Assembly (NCBI GenBank): GCA_910575585.1
Contig: CAJTGF010000002.1
Coordinates: forward strand, 62,001-126,000
From: Clostridiaceae bacterium
GTDB lineage: Bacteria; Bacillota; Clostridia; Lachnospirales; Lachnospiraceae
Length of the DNA stretch: 64,000 nucleotides
Direction: 5' to 3'
In this document: positions 63,537 to 64,000 of the stretch, one piece after another
Layout: each line of letters begins with the position of its first letter
Position numbering within the stretch: position 1 is the stretch's first letter
The notes under the pieces: generated by a model
What the model saw: only the letters and a program-made list of their open reading frames with translations
Database searches by the model: none
What the model was told of the DNA's origin: nothing
Translations under genes and position numbers: made by a program

Positions 63537-64000
63537 CTATGCCTGAACCTGCTCTTTTACCACCTCTGCCACTTTGGCCAGGGCGTCGTCCATGCCCGCC
63601 GGGTTCTTGCCCCCTGCCTGGGCCATATTGGGCCGTCCGCCGCCGCCGCCGCCCACAAGCCCGGCAATAGCTTTGATCAGGTTGCCCGCATGGGCGCCTT
63701 TTTTCTGAGCCTGGTCCGTGACCGTGGCCATCAGATTCACCTTGCCGCCCTGGGCAGACGCGATGACGATAACGCCCTCGCCCATCTTCTCCTTCATCTG
63801 GTCCCCCAGATTTCTAAGGCCGTTCATATCCACGTCCGCCACCTTGACAGCCAGAACCTTGACGCCGTTTATCTCCACAACCTGGCTCATAACGTCGCCC
63901 ATGGCATTGTTGGCCAGTTTGCTCTTAAGCTTCTCGTTTTCGGAACTTAACGCCTTAAGCTCGGCCAGAAGGCTTTCGATCCTGTGGGACAGCTCCCCGG
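63537..64000 (-). CDS. alaS: Alanine-tRNA ligase, C-terminal part (5' end beyond window)
   Basis: About 154 C-terminal codons of alanyl-tRNA synthetase. Visible are the coiled-coil linker (ESLLAELKALSSENEKLKSKL) and the DHHA1 domain: VIVIASAQGGKVNLMATVTDQAQKKG, AGNLIKAIAGLVGGGGGGRPNMAQAGGKNP, ending VAEVVKEQVQA. The glycine-rich GGGGGGRPNMAQAGG block is diagnostic. The catalytic and editing domains lie beyond 64000. Confidence 0.95.
   Translation of the reverse strand, partial: GELSHRIESLLAELKALSSENEKLKSKLANNAMGDVMSQVVEINGVKVLAVKVADVDMNGLRNLGDQMKEKMGEGVIVIASAQGGKVNLMATVTDQAQKKGAHAGNLIKAIAGLVGGGGGGRPNMAQAGGKNPAGMDDALAKVAEVVKEQVQA

Overview
The window is a chromosomal segment of a spore-forming, Gram-positive anaerobe of the class Clostridia, most likely family Lachnospiraceae (Hungatella/Enterocloster-like). 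This is inferred from strong AGGAGG-type ribosome sites, near-consensus sigma-A promoters, roughly 55% GC, sporulation genes (SleB-type hydrolase, YqfC, YqfD, a BofC-like protein, a SpoVB-like flippase), and many ABC, ROK and glycoside-hydrolase catabolic operons. Nearly all genes lie on the minus strand. The plus-strand genes are a LacI regulator, an AraC regulator and one 59-residue protein. No rRNA, tRNA or CRISPR array was seen.

Layout. 1-5.7 kb: an oligopeptide ABC transporter (dppABCDF type; the last ATPase runs off the window). 5.8-10.0 kb: nagA, a divergent nagB-like gene and a two-component system. 10.1-12.9 kb: a nitrate/sulfonate/taurine-type ABC transporter, divergent from a LacI regulator. 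14.3-27.3 kb: one long catabolic operon with a GPH symporter, a GH3 beta-glycosidase, two ROK regulators, phosphoglucose isomerase, phosphofructokinase, class II aldolase, a triose-phosphate isomerase and a LarA-like nickel racemase/epimerase. This is a private copy of upper glycolysis behind one consensus promoter and a near-perfect palindrome. 27.5-31.3 kb: a small protein, an M32 carboxypeptidase, a SleB/CwlJ hydrolase and a charged coiled-coil protein. 31.3-32.4 kb: decayed gene remnants. 32.4-41.8 kb: a glycan operon (LacZ-type beta-galactosidase, LplB/LplC-type permeases, an Asp-box sialidase-like protein, a solute-binding lipoprotein) divergent from an AraC activator.

40.7-46.1 kb holds two families of non-coding repeats. 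Family 1 is a 165-223 bp terminal-inverted-repeat element (three copies). Two copies sit between a promoter and the start codon of the gene it drives (araC and an ftsA-like gene). Family 2 is a ~265 bp element (three copies) with conserved core and ends, whose ~25 bp arms differ completely between copies yet are self-complementary within each copy. One family-2 copy is interrupted by a family-1 copy. An 833-residue FtsA/PilM-like ATPase lies between them.

46.1-55.4 kb: proBA with a DUF896 protein and a truncated Rpn-type nuclease between them, then a GNAT acetyltransferase, two FAD flavoproteins, a GGDEF protein with an ECF-S-like membrane domain, a BofC-like protein and a small membrane protein. 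55.4-63.3 kb: a conserved housekeeping/sporulation cluster (rpsU, yqfC, yqfD, phoH, ybeY, a YerB-type lipoprotein) ending in a MATE/SpoVB-type flippase that carries an unusual ~590-residue low-complexity repeat region at its N-terminus. 63.5-64.0 kb: the 3' end of alaS.
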